Assembly: GCA_963665865.2 (NCBI GenBank)
Contig: CAXXWF010000001.1
Coordinates: forward strand, 1,674,001 to 1,738,000
DNA length: 64,000 nucleotides
Reading direction: 5' to 3'
Source of the DNA: PHAA01 sp963665865
GTDB lineage: Bacteria; Bacillota; Syntrophomonadia; Syntrophomonadales; Syntrophomonadaceae
The position numbers and the translations under genes were made by a program. Each line of letters starts with the position of its first letter. Within the stretch, counting starts at the first letter, position 1. The notes under the pieces were generated by a model. The model searched no databases. It saw only the letters and a program-made list of their open reading frames with translations, and had not been told where the DNA came from. Below are positions 8,639 to 16,963 of the stretch, one piece after another.

Positions 8639-8826
8639 ATTATTACTGTATTGGCTCCTTTCATGTTTGACATAAGGCAAAGACCATCTTAAAAGCGAAG
8701 TTGAATTACCATTAAATGCTAGCATACATAACAAGCCTTCTCAAGCCAAGTCCGATGATGGTCGAAAACGTCCATACATGAAGAGAAATATTACATTTGT
8801 CACATCATATTCGGAATGAAATCACT

Positions 8827-8855
8827 TATGATCAAAGCAGATAGGCGGTATGATA
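8827..8855 (+). promoter_or_regulatory. Possible sigma-A promoter of the ABC exporter
   Basis: TTATGA, a 17-base spacer and TATGAT lie about 30 bases before the start of the ATPase gene, in the region shared with the divergent two-component genes. The -35 match is poor, so this is only a candidate. Confidence 0.3.
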
Positions 8856-8884
8856 ATGTTAACCAAACAACAGGAGGCGACTGC

Positions 8885-9817
8885 ATGGTAGTCAAAGTCA
8901 ATAATCTGGTGAAAAGATACGGTGATCTGATTGCCCTTGACCACTTTAATCTAGAGGTTAGGGAAGGAGAGATATTCGGTCTTTTAGGTCCAAACGGATC
9001 TGGCAAGACAACGGCGATAAACTGCATTCTAGCTCTTCTGAAATATGATAAGGGCACAATTGAGGTGTTCGGCCAGGCTATGTCGCCTGATGCTTATAAT
9101 ATTAAACAAGAGATCGGCATCATCATGCAAAATGTAGCGGTTTTTAATGAGTTAACCGTACAGGAAAACATTAATTACTTCTGCGGCCTTTATATATCGG
9201 ATAAGAAAAAGCGCGCGGGCCTGGTCGATGAAGCCATTGAGTTCGTAGGTCTGAATGATTTTAGGAAATTCTATCCTCGCAAACTCAGCGGCGGACTGCT
9301 GCGCAGACTCAACATCGCCTGTGGAATCGCTCATCAGCCCAAACTGATCATCATGGATGAACCAACCGTAGCCGTTGATCCGCAGAGTCGCAACAATATT
9401 TTAGAAGGCATCCAGAAGCTAAATAGGCAGGGAGCTACCGTAATTTATACCAGCCATTATATGGAGGAGGTCGAGCAGATCTGTACCCGAATTGCCATCA
9501 TGGACAAAGGCAAAATCGTCGCAACGGGTACTAATGACGAGCTCAAAGGTATGATCAAAGCTGGTGAAAAAATAACTGCCGAAATTTTTGGCTTGGACAA
9601 TCGGCAAATTGAAAATATCAAAAAACTACCCCATGTCAGTTCGGTCGAATATAACGATAATATGCTCGTTGTAAAGTCAGAGCGAGACAAAAACAACCTG
9701 GCTGTGGTCCTTGAATCCTTAAAATCGAACGACATACCTTATGGCAGGATCTATTGCGAACTGCCCACCCTCAACGATGTATTTCTTGAAATAACCGGCA
9801 AACAGCTCAGAGATTAA
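8885..9817 (+). CDS. ABC exporter ATP-binding protein
   Basis: The ATPase of an ABC-2 type exporter, 310 residues. Walker A GPNGSGKTT is at about 35-43, the Q-loop in IGIIMQNVAVF, the signature in LSGGLLRRLNIA, Walker B in LIIMDEPTVAVDP and the switch His in YTSHYMEE. The C-terminal extension is of the DrrA/CcmA type. ATG 8885 follows AGGAGG by seven bases; the frame is open to 8816 without a ribosome site. It heads an operon with two permease genes. The substrate is unknown; the linked two-component system suggests a peptide antibiotic, lipid or drug. Confidence 0.92.
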   Translation: MVVKVNNLVKRYGDLIALDHFNLEVREGEIFGLLGPNGSGKTTAINCILALLKYDKGTIEVFGQAMSPDAYNIKQEIGIIMQNVAVFNELTVQENINYFCGLYISDKKKRAGLVDEAIEFVGLNDFRKFYPRKLSGGLLRRLNIACGIAHQPKLIIMDEPTVAVDPQSRNNILEGIQKLNRQGATVIYTSHYMEEVEQICTRIAIMDKGKIVATGTNDELKGMIKAGEKITAEIFGLDNRQIENIKKLPHVSSVEYNDNMLVVKSERDKNNLAVVLESLKSNDIPYGRIYCELPTLNDVFLEITGKQLRD

Positions 9818-9832
9818 GGAGGCGGGTACAGC

Positions 9833-10981
9833 ATGTTTTTTCACATCTTCGTCAACCGCTGCAAATGTATGATCCGGGATAAAGAGTTGATGTTTTGGAC
9901 CTTGATGTTTCCGATTGTGCTGGCCAGCCTTTTTGGGCTGACCTTGAAAAACACATCAAGTGAAGATATGTTTAACAAAATCAATATAGCAGTTGTGGAC
10001 AACGCTGAATACCAACGTAATACTGCATTTCAATCCGCGTTGTCAGCTGTGTCAGATGCAATTCATTCAGGTGATAGCAGCTTATTCAATGTCACTCTCT
10101 CCACCCCTGAACAGGCTGCTGAGCTGCTGAAAAACAACAAAATTGCTGGATATATCGTATTTGATGGCGAGGCCCAACTGGTAGTTAGAGAATCAGGTAT
10201 AAGTCAGACCATCATCAAAGAGTTTTTGGATGACTATACACATAGATACACCACAATATCAACCATCGTCAAACAGAATCCACATGCCCTACCAACGCTT
10301 ATGGCATACGCGATGGAAAACCAGAACTATCTTAAAGAAGTGTCGCCCACCCAGGCGGAGCCCAATACCACGTTGAACTATTACTATGCGCTGGTCGCCA
10401 TGGCCTGCCTGTACGGAAGCTTCTGGGGTATAAAAGAGGTATCCGCCGTCCAGGCTAATCTTTCCCCCCAGGGTGCAAGGGTCAGCCTGGCACCCACGCA
10501 TAAACTCAAGATATTTGGATATTCCTTGTGTGCCGCCGCAATCGTACATTTGGTATCAATTTTTATCCTTATAGCCTATTTAAGTCTTGTTTTGAAAGTA
10601 GATTTCGGGAGCGATCTTTTATATGTTCTGCTTGCCTGTGTTGCAGGAAGTTTGATGGGTGTCTCGATGGGTGCCTTAATTGGTGCCTTGATTAAAAAGA
10701 GTGAAGGCATTAAATCTGCAGTGCTGGTTTCTGTATCGATGATATTTTCGTTCTTAGCGGGTCTTATGATGGTGGATATGAAGTATATAGTGACCCATGC
10801 CATCCCAGTCATGGCTTACATCAATCCCGCTAACTTGATAACTGATGCTTTTTATTCATTATACTATTTCGATACCTATAGCAGATATTTTATGAATATC
10901 GGACTACTCTGCGGGTTTACCGTTATCTTTTATCTTATTGTTTACTTGGTATTAAGGAGGCAGCGTTATGCAAGTTTATAA
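9833..10981 (+). CDS. ABC-2 type transporter permease 1
   Basis: An ABC-2 family membrane permease of 382 residues. One N-terminal transmembrane helix (MFWTLMFPIVLASLFGLTL) is followed by a large extracytoplasmic domain (about residues 40-180), then five more helices, the standard DrrB/YhgE-like layout. It starts 15 bases after the ATPase stop behind AAGGAGG and overlaps the next gene by 14 bases, so the three proteins probably form one exporter with a heterodimeric membrane part. Confidence 0.9.
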   Translation: MFFHIFVNRCKCMIRDKELMFWTLMFPIVLASLFGLTLKNTSSEDMFNKINIAVVDNAEYQRNTAFQSALSAVSDAIHSGDSSLFNVTLSTPEQAAELLKNNKIAGYIVFDGEAQLVVRESGISQTIIKEFLDDYTHRYTTISTIVKQNPHALPTLMAYAMENQNYLKEVSPTQAEPNTTLNYYYALVAMACLYGSFWGIKEVSAVQANLSPQGARVSLAPTHKLKIFGYSLCAAAIVHLVSIFILIAYLSLVLKVDFGSDLLYVLLACVAGSLMGVSMGALIGALIKKSEGIKSAVLVSVSMIFSFLAGLMMVDMKYIVTHAIPVMAYINPANLITDAFYSLYYFDTYSRYFMNIGLLCGFTVIFYLIVYLVLRRQRYASL

Positions 10982-12131
10982 AGCATATTTTAGGATTATT
11001 AAACAGAATTTGCCGGAAATATCGATATATATCTGCATCTTTCTGCTAATCACAGTCATGCTTACGTATTTCGGTGGTGATAGAACCAGCCATGGTTTTA
11101 ACGAGACGAAGACCAATATTGCTTTTATCAACGATGATCAAGGAGCTGCGCTTGCAGCTGGTCTCAGAGATTACCTGAATCAAAATGCAAATATCATCAA
11201 CATTGCTAACAATGAAGAGAGCCTGCAGGACGCTCTGTTTTTCAAGAAGATTGAGTACATCGTAAAAGTTCCCGCAGGTTTTTCGCAGAGCATCTTCAAC
11301 GGTAAAAACGAAGTGAAGATTGAAAAGACATCCATTCAGAATTCTCAAAGCAGCGTCTATCTGGATTCCTTGATAAATAGATATTTGGGCACAGCCAGCC
11401 TTTACTTGCAAAATATGCCGGGTATAAGCGATTCGGAATTACTCGGTTATGTGCAAAGCGATCTTGATTACCAAACCAGCGTACAGGTTATGAACTATGG
11501 CAGAACAACAGATAGTAAGGTTACAACTTATTATACTTACCTGGTTTACGCGATGATAATAATTATCTTCCTGGGCGTCACTTCGATTATGATGGCTTTT
11601 AACGATAAAGATATTAAAATGAGAAATCTGGGATCACCACTAAAATCGTTCAGTATAAATATGCAATTATTCCTGGGGAATCTGAGTTTTGCTATGATTG
11701 TTTGGATTATTATAGTTACTATAGGTTTTTTAATCTCAGGTCAGGCTGCCTTTGATTTGAATAGTGTATTGATGTATGTTAATTTACTTTGCTTTTCATT
11801 TGTCTGTCTTAGCCTTAGCTTCCTAATCGGTAATCTTATCGACAGCAGATATGCGCGGCAAGCAATTGCTAATGTATTAGCTCTGGGGCTTTGCTTTATA
11901 AGTGGGGTGTTTGTGCCGCAACAGTTGTTAGGCAAGACCGTCAGCTATATTGCCAGCTTTACCCCAACCTATTGGTACGTAAAAGCCGTTAATGACATTG
12001 AAAAACTGGTAGCCATTAATGCCACCAATGTTACCCCAATTATTAATAGTATGCTGATACAGCTGGGGTTTGTGGTAGCATTACTGACGGTTGCACTTGC
12101 TATCGCCAAGCAAAAGCGGGTGAGTAACTAA
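10968..12131 (+). CDS. ABC-2 type transporter permease 2
   Basis: The second ABC-2 permease of the exporter, 387 residues. Its N-terminal helix (ISIYICIFLLITVMLTYF) is followed by an outer domain starting NIAFINDDQGAALAAGLRDYL, typical of the YhgE/ABC-2 class, then five C-terminal helices. It overlaps the first permease by 14 bases, with AAGGAGG inside that gene serving as its ribosome site. The two permeases differ strongly in sequence, which fits a heterodimer. Confidence 0.9.
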   Translation: MQVYKAYFRIIKQNLPEISIYICIFLLITVMLTYFGGDRTSHGFNETKTNIAFINDDQGAALAAGLRDYLNQNANIINIANNEESLQDALFFKKIEYIVKVPAGFSQSIFNGKNEVKIEKTSIQNSQSSVYLDSLINRYLGTASLYLQNMPGISDSELLGYVQSDLDYQTSVQVMNYGRTTDSKVTTYYTYLVYAMIIIIFLGVTSIMMAFNDKDIKMRNLGSPLKSFSINMQLFLGNLSFAMIVWIIIVTIGFLISGQAAFDLNSVLMYVNLLCFSFVCLSLSFLIGNLIDSRYARQAIANVLALGLCFISGVFVPQQLLGKTVSYIASFTPTYWYVKAVNDIEKLVAINATNVTPIINSMLIQLGFVVALLTVALAIAKQKRVSN

Positions 12132-12265
12132 TCATGATTGGCCGGGTAAAAATGGACTAATGTACTCATGTTGTAAATTATCTACCCTGGATAATCCTTT
12201 CTCTATTTCCACCCAATCGTGTTAACTATCCCTCTTTTAATTTTATGAAACTCACGAAAAACTTA

Positions 12266-12294
12266 TTGACCCATAAATGGTATCTTGTTACAAT
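12266..12294 (+). promoter_or_regulatory. Sigma-A promoter of the TetR-zinc ribbon gene
   Basis: TTGACC at 12266-12271, a 17-base spacer, and TACAAT at 12289-12294. Five of six bases match the consensus in each box, making this the best promoter in the window. It overlaps the operator palindrome that follows. Confidence 0.75.
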
Positions 12295-12327
12295 ATATAC
12301 TAACGAACGGTAGTTAGCATATATTGT
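12290..12327. promoter_or_regulatory. Operator palindrome for the TetR regulator
   Basis: Arms ACAATATATACTAAC (12290-12304) and GTTAGCATATATTGT (12313-12327) match at 14 of 15 positions around an eight-base spacer, GAACGGTA. The palindrome covers the -10 box and the probable transcription start, so a bound regulator would block its own gene: classic TetR autorepression. The core CGAACGGT recurs on the opposite strand before the SDR gene at 16925. Confidence 0.7.
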
Positions 12328-12346
12328 AGAAGGAGTAAATATTGAA

Positions 12347-13222
12347 ATGATTATTAAAACGAAAGAAAAGATTAAACAGATAGCTCTTTCTCTTTTTGCC
12401 CAAAAAGGCTATGAAGGCACCAGTATGAGCGATATAGCCGATGGAGTAGGGATCAACAAAGCTTCAATTTACAACCACTATAAAGGAAAGGAGGATGTAT
12501 ATTTAGCTGTTTATCAAGATGTAGCCAGTAAATATGAAAGATTGCTAAATCGCTTAATAAAAGAATCAGAGAATATGGAGATCCAGGATAAACTGCTGTA
12601 TATGTTTAAAGAATATATCCTTTTCTATTATAAAGATTTGCATATTTCGTTATTTTGGACCCAATCTTTGATTCTAACTCCACCGGAGATACGCAACAAA
12701 TTGTATATAGACATCTTGAAACGTGAAGAACCTTTTGAAAAGAAGATGTTAGAGATACTTGGGGAAGGAATGCAGCGAGGAATAATTCGCCGGGATATTC
12801 CTTCCAAGATGCTCGTCTCTTATCAAGCCATGCGGGATGGTCTGCTGCTCAGGATGAGGATAGTCCCTGAATTATCGGGGGAATGGATTGAGGTATTTTG
12901 GAAAGACTTCTGGCTGGGTATACAAGAAAGAAATGACGGTAGTAACGATCGCGAATTGGTTCGAGATGGCGTGAATCTCGAAAATGGTTTAAATCCGCAA
13001 CCTTCAGCGGAAAGGATGTACACCTCCATATGCTTGATCTGTAAAAAAGAATTCGGGATTCCGTTTTCTGACTATCGCTACAAAGACATTAAATACAAAC
13101 GCGATGCCCATCATGTCTGCGATGATTGCGGCAAGCTGGTGCAGAAAGAATGCCAGATAATGACCGGACTTTCACCGGAAATGCTGGATATTTGGGAAAA
13201 TCTCATGCGTTCTATGAAATAG
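12347..13222 (+). CDS. TetR-family regulator fused to a C4 zinc-ribbon domain
   Basis: A transcriptional repressor of 291 residues with an unusual tail. The TetR HTH occupies residues 1-50 (TSMSDIADGVGINKASIYNHY), followed by a helical ligand-binding domain to about 200 and a linker. Residues about 224-291 form a zinc-ribbon-like domain with two CxxC pairs (CLIC and CDDC) separated by a basic RYKDIKYKRD segment. The same domain exists as a free protein 1.2 kb downstream (14379-14591), about three quarters identical by eye. The spacing of the Cys pairs recalls the small DUF2197/YlaI zinc proteins, but that link is only a guess. ATG 12347 follows AAGGAG. It is probably autoregulated through the overlapping palindrome and may control the genes after it. 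Confidence 0.88.
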   Translation: MIIKTKEKIKQIALSLFAQKGYEGTSMSDIADGVGINKASIYNHYKGKEDVYLAVYQDVASKYERLLNRLIKESENMEIQDKLLYMFKEYILFYYKDLHISLFWTQSLILTPPEIRNKLYIDILKREEPFEKKMLEILGEGMQRGIIRRDIPSKMLVSYQAMRDGLLLRMRIVPELSGEWIEVFWKDFWLGIQERNDGSNDRELVRDGVNLENGLNPQPSAERMYTSICLICKKEFGIPFSDYRYKDIKYKRDAHHVCDDCGKLVQKECQIMTGLSPEMLDIWENLMRSMK

Positions 13223-13268
13223 TTTAACACTCGACGATTTTAAGTGGGGATGAAAGGAGTAGACATAC

Positions 13269-14327
13269 ATGAAGAGTGCTAAGGAGTTTAAGCTCATTGA
13301 GTGCGGTGGTACTCCCTATGAGATAGGCCGGCAGTGGGGTGAAGGGTGCAGAGAAAGCATTTTGAAGGCTTCAGAGAACGCTTTTAACGGAATGAGCTTT
13401 ATGTATCAAGCCAACAGGGAACAAGTCATTGCCAAGGCTACGAAGTTTCTTCCTTTAGTTCAAGAGTTTGATCCATATCTGATTGATATTATGAGGGGGC
13501 AGGCTGATGCTACTGGGCTCAGCTTTGAAGAAATATTTACTCACAAGTGCATGAATGAATTGACTTTTTACTACAACGGCAAAATTATAGGTTTATGCAC
13601 CTCTTTTGCGGCAACCGGCAAGGCAACTGAAGACGGGAAAACAATCCTGGGCCAGAACATAGATTGGCTGGTTGGAGCCCCGATAGATTTACTTAAAATT
13701 AATCACTCCAATGGCCTCGTACAGTTCATTTTAAGTTTTGCAAATTCCAGTGAATGGACTTTTTCCTCAGCTGGGTTTGGTATGTGTGTCAATGCTACCT
13801 TAGCGCAAGATTACTCTTTTAATATTCCTTTAGCCTGTTACCTTCCCAGAGTGATGAGGCAGAAGGGTATCGACGATGCATTGGACCTTCTAAAACAGGC
13901 GGCCCGCGGTCTGGGTTACTATCATATGGCTGACGCTAACGGGCAAATGTGTGGTATTGAAAGCATTCATAATGATTTCGAAATAATTAATCCGGAAAAA
14001 GATATGCTGCTGCACTCCAATCATTATATTACCGAACGTTTCAAAGCCGGTGATACAGCCTCTGTATTTCAACCTGACAGCTACCCTCGTTTAGATAAAA
14101 TGCACAGCTTCATGAACCAGCATTATGGTCACATAAATACTGAAATAGTCAAAGAAATCCTGGCTGACCACGACCATCATCCCAATTCTATATGCCGGCA
14201 CGTTGATCACACCGTCCCAATTTCATCCATAACACTTGCATCATTTATCATGGTACCCGCCGAAGGGGCCATTTATATTGCCTGCGGTAATCCATGCGAG
14301 TATCAGTACACCCGGTATGAATTTTAA
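13269..14327 (+). CDS. C45-family Ntn hydrolase / acyltransferase (isopenicillin N acyltransferase-like)
   Basis: A 352-residue protein of the peptidase C45 family (acyl-CoA:6-aminopenicillanate acyltransferase-like). These are N-terminal nucleophile enzymes that self-cleave before a Cys and then hydrolyse or exchange amide-bound acyl groups. The likely nucleophile is Cys110 in IIGLCTSFA, followed by the family motifs KTILGQNIDW and NSSEWTFSSAGFGMCVNATL. Near the C-terminus LHSNHYI and the ITLASFIMVPAEGAIYIACGNPC stretch (read in two parts) fit the fold. It starts at ATG 13269 behind AAAGGAG, 46 bases after the TetR gene, so it is probably in the same transcript. The substrate is unknown; an N-acyl amino acid or peptide is plausible. 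Confidence 0.87.
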   Translation: MKSAKEFKLIECGGTPYEIGRQWGEGCRESILKASENAFNGMSFMYQANREQVIAKATKFLPLVQEFDPYLIDIMRGQADATGLSFEEIFTHKCMNELTFYYNGKIIGLCTSFAATGKATEDGKTILGQNIDWLVGAPIDLLKINHSNGLVQFILSFANSSEWTFSSAGFGMCVNATLAQDYSFNIPLACYLPRVMRQKGIDDALDLLKQAARGLGYYHMADANGQMCGIESIHNDFEIINPEKDMLLHSNHYITERFKAGDTASVFQPDSYPRLDKMHSFMNQHYGHINTEIVKEILADHDHHPNSICRHVDHTVPISSITLASFIMVPAEGAIYIACGNPCEYQYTRYEF

Positions 14328-14378
14328 AGTCCTGTTTCTCTTATCATTTGCTTAGGGGTTAGTAAAGAGGTGATAAAT

Positions 14379-14591
14379 ATGTACACTACCATATGCTTGA
14401 TCTGTAAAAAAGAATTTACGATACCGTTTTCTGATTTTCGGTATAAGGATATCAAATATAAACGGGATAAACATCATTGCTGCGATAAATGCGGCAAAAT
14501 GGTTCAGGAGGAATGCCAGAAAATCACGGGGCTGACTCCAGAGATGATCGATATTTGGGATGCGATTCTTTCCAAATACAACAAATTATAA
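14379..14591 (+). CDS. Free-standing zinc-ribbon protein, paralogue of the TetR tail
   Basis: A 70-residue protein made only of the zinc-ribbon domain found at the end of the TetR regulator upstream. Cys pairs are at residues 6/9 and 35/38, with Cys34 and Cys46 additional. The stretch RYKDIKYKRD is identical in both copies and the DNA is also similar, so the duplication is fairly recent. ATG 14379 is chosen because AGAGGTGAT precedes it and it aligns with the domain start; GTG 14370 is an alternative. Possible roles are a regulator partner, a decoy or an RNA-binding factor; none is shown. Confidence 0.8.
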   Translation: MYTTICLICKKEFTIPFSDFRYKDIKYKRDKHHCCDKCGKMVQEECQKITGLTPEMIDIWDAILSKYNKL

Positions 14592-14695
14592 TATTACCGA
14601 ACCCATCGGAAATTAAAGAGCTATACTTCAGCAACCGCCCGGATAACTTTTATGCCTGTGAAAACACTCATTTAGCCTGTGCGGTTGTCAAATAG
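14592..14695 (+). pseudogene. C-terminal relic of a second PPM-type methyltransferase
   Basis: In one frame this stretch encodes NPSEIKELYFSNRPDNFYAC, then ENTHLACAVVK and a stop. It matches the last 32 residues of the intact methyltransferase at 17914-18909 (SPSDIEALYFQGHPGNYHAQ, EHAHFACAVVE) throughout, with similar DNA. The rest of the gene is missing and the relic begins right after the zinc-ribbon stop, so a deletion has joined the two. Confidence 0.75.
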
Positions 14696-14792
14696 TCCTA
14701 AATTGTACTAATACTAGCGGTCTCTGTATTTGATCAACACTGGCATTAACCTGGCTGGCTGTGCTATAGCCCGGAATTAGGAGGTAAAAATT

Positions 14793-15464
14793 ATGGGGAA
14801 TGCTGCAATCTCAAAGTCTAAAGCGTATATAATGCCGCTTATCATGATGGCCGGGCTGGGACTGGTTTTGTTTCTTCCCGCCGGCACCTTGAGGTACTGG
14901 CAAGCCTGGGTCTATTGGACTACATTTTTAATTCCCACCCTTTTCATTACCATCTATTTCTTCAAAAGAAGCCCCGAATTACTGGCGAGGCGATGGCAGA
15001 GTAAAGACCAGGAAACGGTAAAGAAAATACCTGCTTTCTTAAACTTGTTTTTACTCTCTTATATAATCCCTGGATTTGATTTTCGCTTTCATTGGTCAAC
15101 GGTGCCGGTTTGGGCGGTGGTTATGGCTGATCTTATAGTTTTCCTGGGCTACGTTTTGATCATCCTGGTTTTTAAGGAAAACAGCTACACTTCAAGCAAT
15201 ATAACAGTTGAGAATGAGCAAAAGGTTATATCAACCGGCCCCTACGCCAAAATACGTCATCCCATGTACGCGGGAATGTTGCTAATGGTGTTATTTGCTC
15301 CCCTGGCTTTGGGTTCCTATTGGGCTGTAATACCGAGTCTTCTTTTCATACCATGGACGGTCATCAGGATCAAAAATGAAGAGGATTTGTTGCTAAGAAA
15401 TCTTCCCGGATACCGGGATTATTGCACAAAGACCCCATACCGTTTAATACCATCGGTTTGGTAA
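14793..15464 (+). CDS. Isoprenylcysteine carboxyl methyltransferase-like membrane methyltransferase
   Basis: An integral membrane methyltransferase of 223 residues with five or six helices. The C-terminal SAM-binding signature of the ICMT/PEMT family is clear: STGPYAKIRHPMYAG, then NEEDLLLRNLPGYRDYCTKT and PYRLIP. Bacterial members methylate lipids or small molecules and rarely have known substrates. ATG 14793 follows GGAGG at good spacing. It sits between the zinc-ribbon gene and an acyltransferase in the TetR-led island, which suggests that a lipophilic product is being methylated. Confidence 0.88.
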   Translation: MGNAAISKSKAYIMPLIMMAGLGLVLFLPAGTLRYWQAWVYWTTFLIPTLFITIYFFKRSPELLARRWQSKDQETVKKIPAFLNLFLLSYIIPGFDFRFHWSTVPVWAVVMADLIVFLGYVLIILVFKENSYTSSNITVENEQKVISTGPYAKIRHPMYAGMLLMVLFAPLALGSYWAVIPSLLFIPWTVIRIKNEEDLLLRNLPGYRDYCTKTPYRLIPSVW

Positions 15465-15521
15465 CAATCTCGACTTTATATAGGCATTATTTTTTGTCTT
15501 AAAAGAGAAAGGGTTTTTAAA

Positions 15522-16826
15522 ATGGAAGCGAGCATATTGGAAAATGGGATTCCCACTTCATTGCCGGTAACTGGATTTGATCGAATCTGTTATTTACTAG
15601 GGTATGGATACTACAATATGCAAATCCAGGCGGTCATTACATTCGATCAACACCTAGATACAGATGTTCTAAAAAAAGCGGTTAGATTATCTTTGGATGC
15701 TGAACCGGTATTGCGATGCCAGTTTATTGAAAGTGATAAACAACCTTATTGGCAACCCTTTGAAAATCCAGACGAAATCCAGTGGTTTGAGTTTGTACAA
15801 AATGATAGTAAACAAGTGGCAATTGAACAGTTCTTGAAAAGCCCGTTTTATTGTGAAGAGCAAATGCTGAGTGTCCAATTAATTCGGGTCAATGATAATG
15901 ATACCCTTTGTGTGAAAATCTCTCACGCCTGTTCTGACGCAGGAGGGCTTAAGCAATATTTGCAGTTGCTGGCCGAAATATATTCAGGCTTACTAAAGGA
16001 CTCCCGTTATAAACCTGAGCCGAACACAAAGCGCCGACTGGACCAGAATAGTTATTTTGAGGCGCTGGGTATTAAGGAGCCACTGGCATTACTGGATCTC
16101 CATACCCAGCCTCTGCCCGCTACCTGGGCCTTTCTCTATTATGGTGTTGAATCAGGGGAAATGCATATTTCCATGCGTCGTTTTGCTGGTGAATCCTTTG
16201 ATAGAATTAGAGCATTTGGCAAAACTCATGCAGTAACCATCAATACTATAATTCTAACCTCATTTTTTAGAAGTATGTTTCAACTGTTGAACCCACCGGC
16301 CGGGGATGACCGGGAGATCTGTATAACCATGGATCTGCGGAGGTCTTTTAAAACCGATCCGTCTCAGGATATTTGCAACCTGTCGGTAACAACAACTTCA
16401 AGAATCTACCGAGTGGAGGAAGAGGCTTTCCTAGGGACGTTAAAAAGGGTATCCAAGTCTATTGATGAATTAAAGCATGCTCAACCAGAATTGTCCCAAG
16501 CCGTGATGATTGAAGCACAAGAGGCCATAGAATATTCACAACTACGTGCTTTTTTTCAAGCAGCCAGACCCAAGGTTTTAGAAACTGGCAAGCTTCCTCC
16601 AACCTTAACTAATATGGGGATTATCAGTCCATTGCAGTTTGGACAAATCACTGCCAATGATGCTTATCTGGTTCCGCCAACTATTTATGCACCCGGTTTT
16701 GGCCTGGGGGTTAGTACCTACAATAGAATCCTGACCCTGTTAGTCAGCTATTGTGAGCCATCACATAGGACCGAAGATGTTAATTCGTTGTTGGACTTCA
16801 TGATTATGGAACTAAACGCTCTTTAG
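15522..16826 (+). CDS. Condensation-domain-like acyltransferase
   Basis: A 434-residue protein of the chloramphenicol-acetyltransferase/condensation-domain superfamily, closest in style to stand-alone alcohol acetyltransferases and PapA5-like enzymes that esterify alcohols with acyl-CoA or carrier-bound acyl groups. The active-site motif is HACSDAGG (residues 135-142), a variant of HHxxxDG with one His replaced by Ser. The second structural motif resembles MDLRRSF (near residue 269), and NMGIISPL near 365 lies in the C-terminal half. ATG 15522 follows GAAAGGG. No NRPS or carrier protein is nearby, so it probably acts on a free or CoA-bound acyl donor. Confidence 0.8.
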   Translation: MEASILENGIPTSLPVTGFDRICYLLGYGYYNMQIQAVITFDQHLDTDVLKKAVRLSLDAEPVLRCQFIESDKQPYWQPFENPDEIQWFEFVQNDSKQVAIEQFLKSPFYCEEQMLSVQLIRVNDNDTLCVKISHACSDAGGLKQYLQLLAEIYSGLLKDSRYKPEPNTKRRLDQNSYFEALGIKEPLALLDLHTQPLPATWAFLYYGVESGEMHISMRRFAGESFDRIRAFGKTHAVTINTIILTSFFRSMFQLLNPPAGDDREICITMDLRRSFKTDPSQDICNLSVTTTSRIYRVEEEAFLGTLKRVSKSIDELKHAQPELSQAVMIEAQEAIEYSQLRAFFQAARPKVLETGKLPPTLTNMGIISPLQFGQITANDAYLVPPTIYAPGFGLGVSTYNRILTLLVSYCEPSHRTEDVNSLLDFMIMELNAL

Positions 16827-16924
16827 GGATACGCAATGGGGAAATCCTACTTATCACATTTAGTGTTAAATGAGAACAGGGGTTTTTATATATAAAAGGG
16901 GTACACCTGACAATTATGCCGACC

Positions 16925-16936
16925 GACCGTTCGGTC
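16925..16936. promoter_or_regulatory. TetR-type operator before the SDR gene
   Basis: GACCG-TT-CGGTC is a perfect five-base inverted repeat, 28 bases before the SDR start and just upstream of its ribosome site. The opposite strand carries CGAACGGT, the same core as in the TetR autoregulatory palindrome at 12290-12327. The outer arms are not shared, so a common regulator is plausible but unproven. Confidence 0.5.
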
Positions 16937-16963
16937 AATATTGAGGAGAGGTGATGAGAGATT

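Noticed and set aside
14489..14695. A 68-codon protein overlapping the zinc-ribbon gene
   Set aside because: Only its second half is meaningful and that is a methyltransferase relic; the first half is an out-of-frame shadow of the zinc ribbon.
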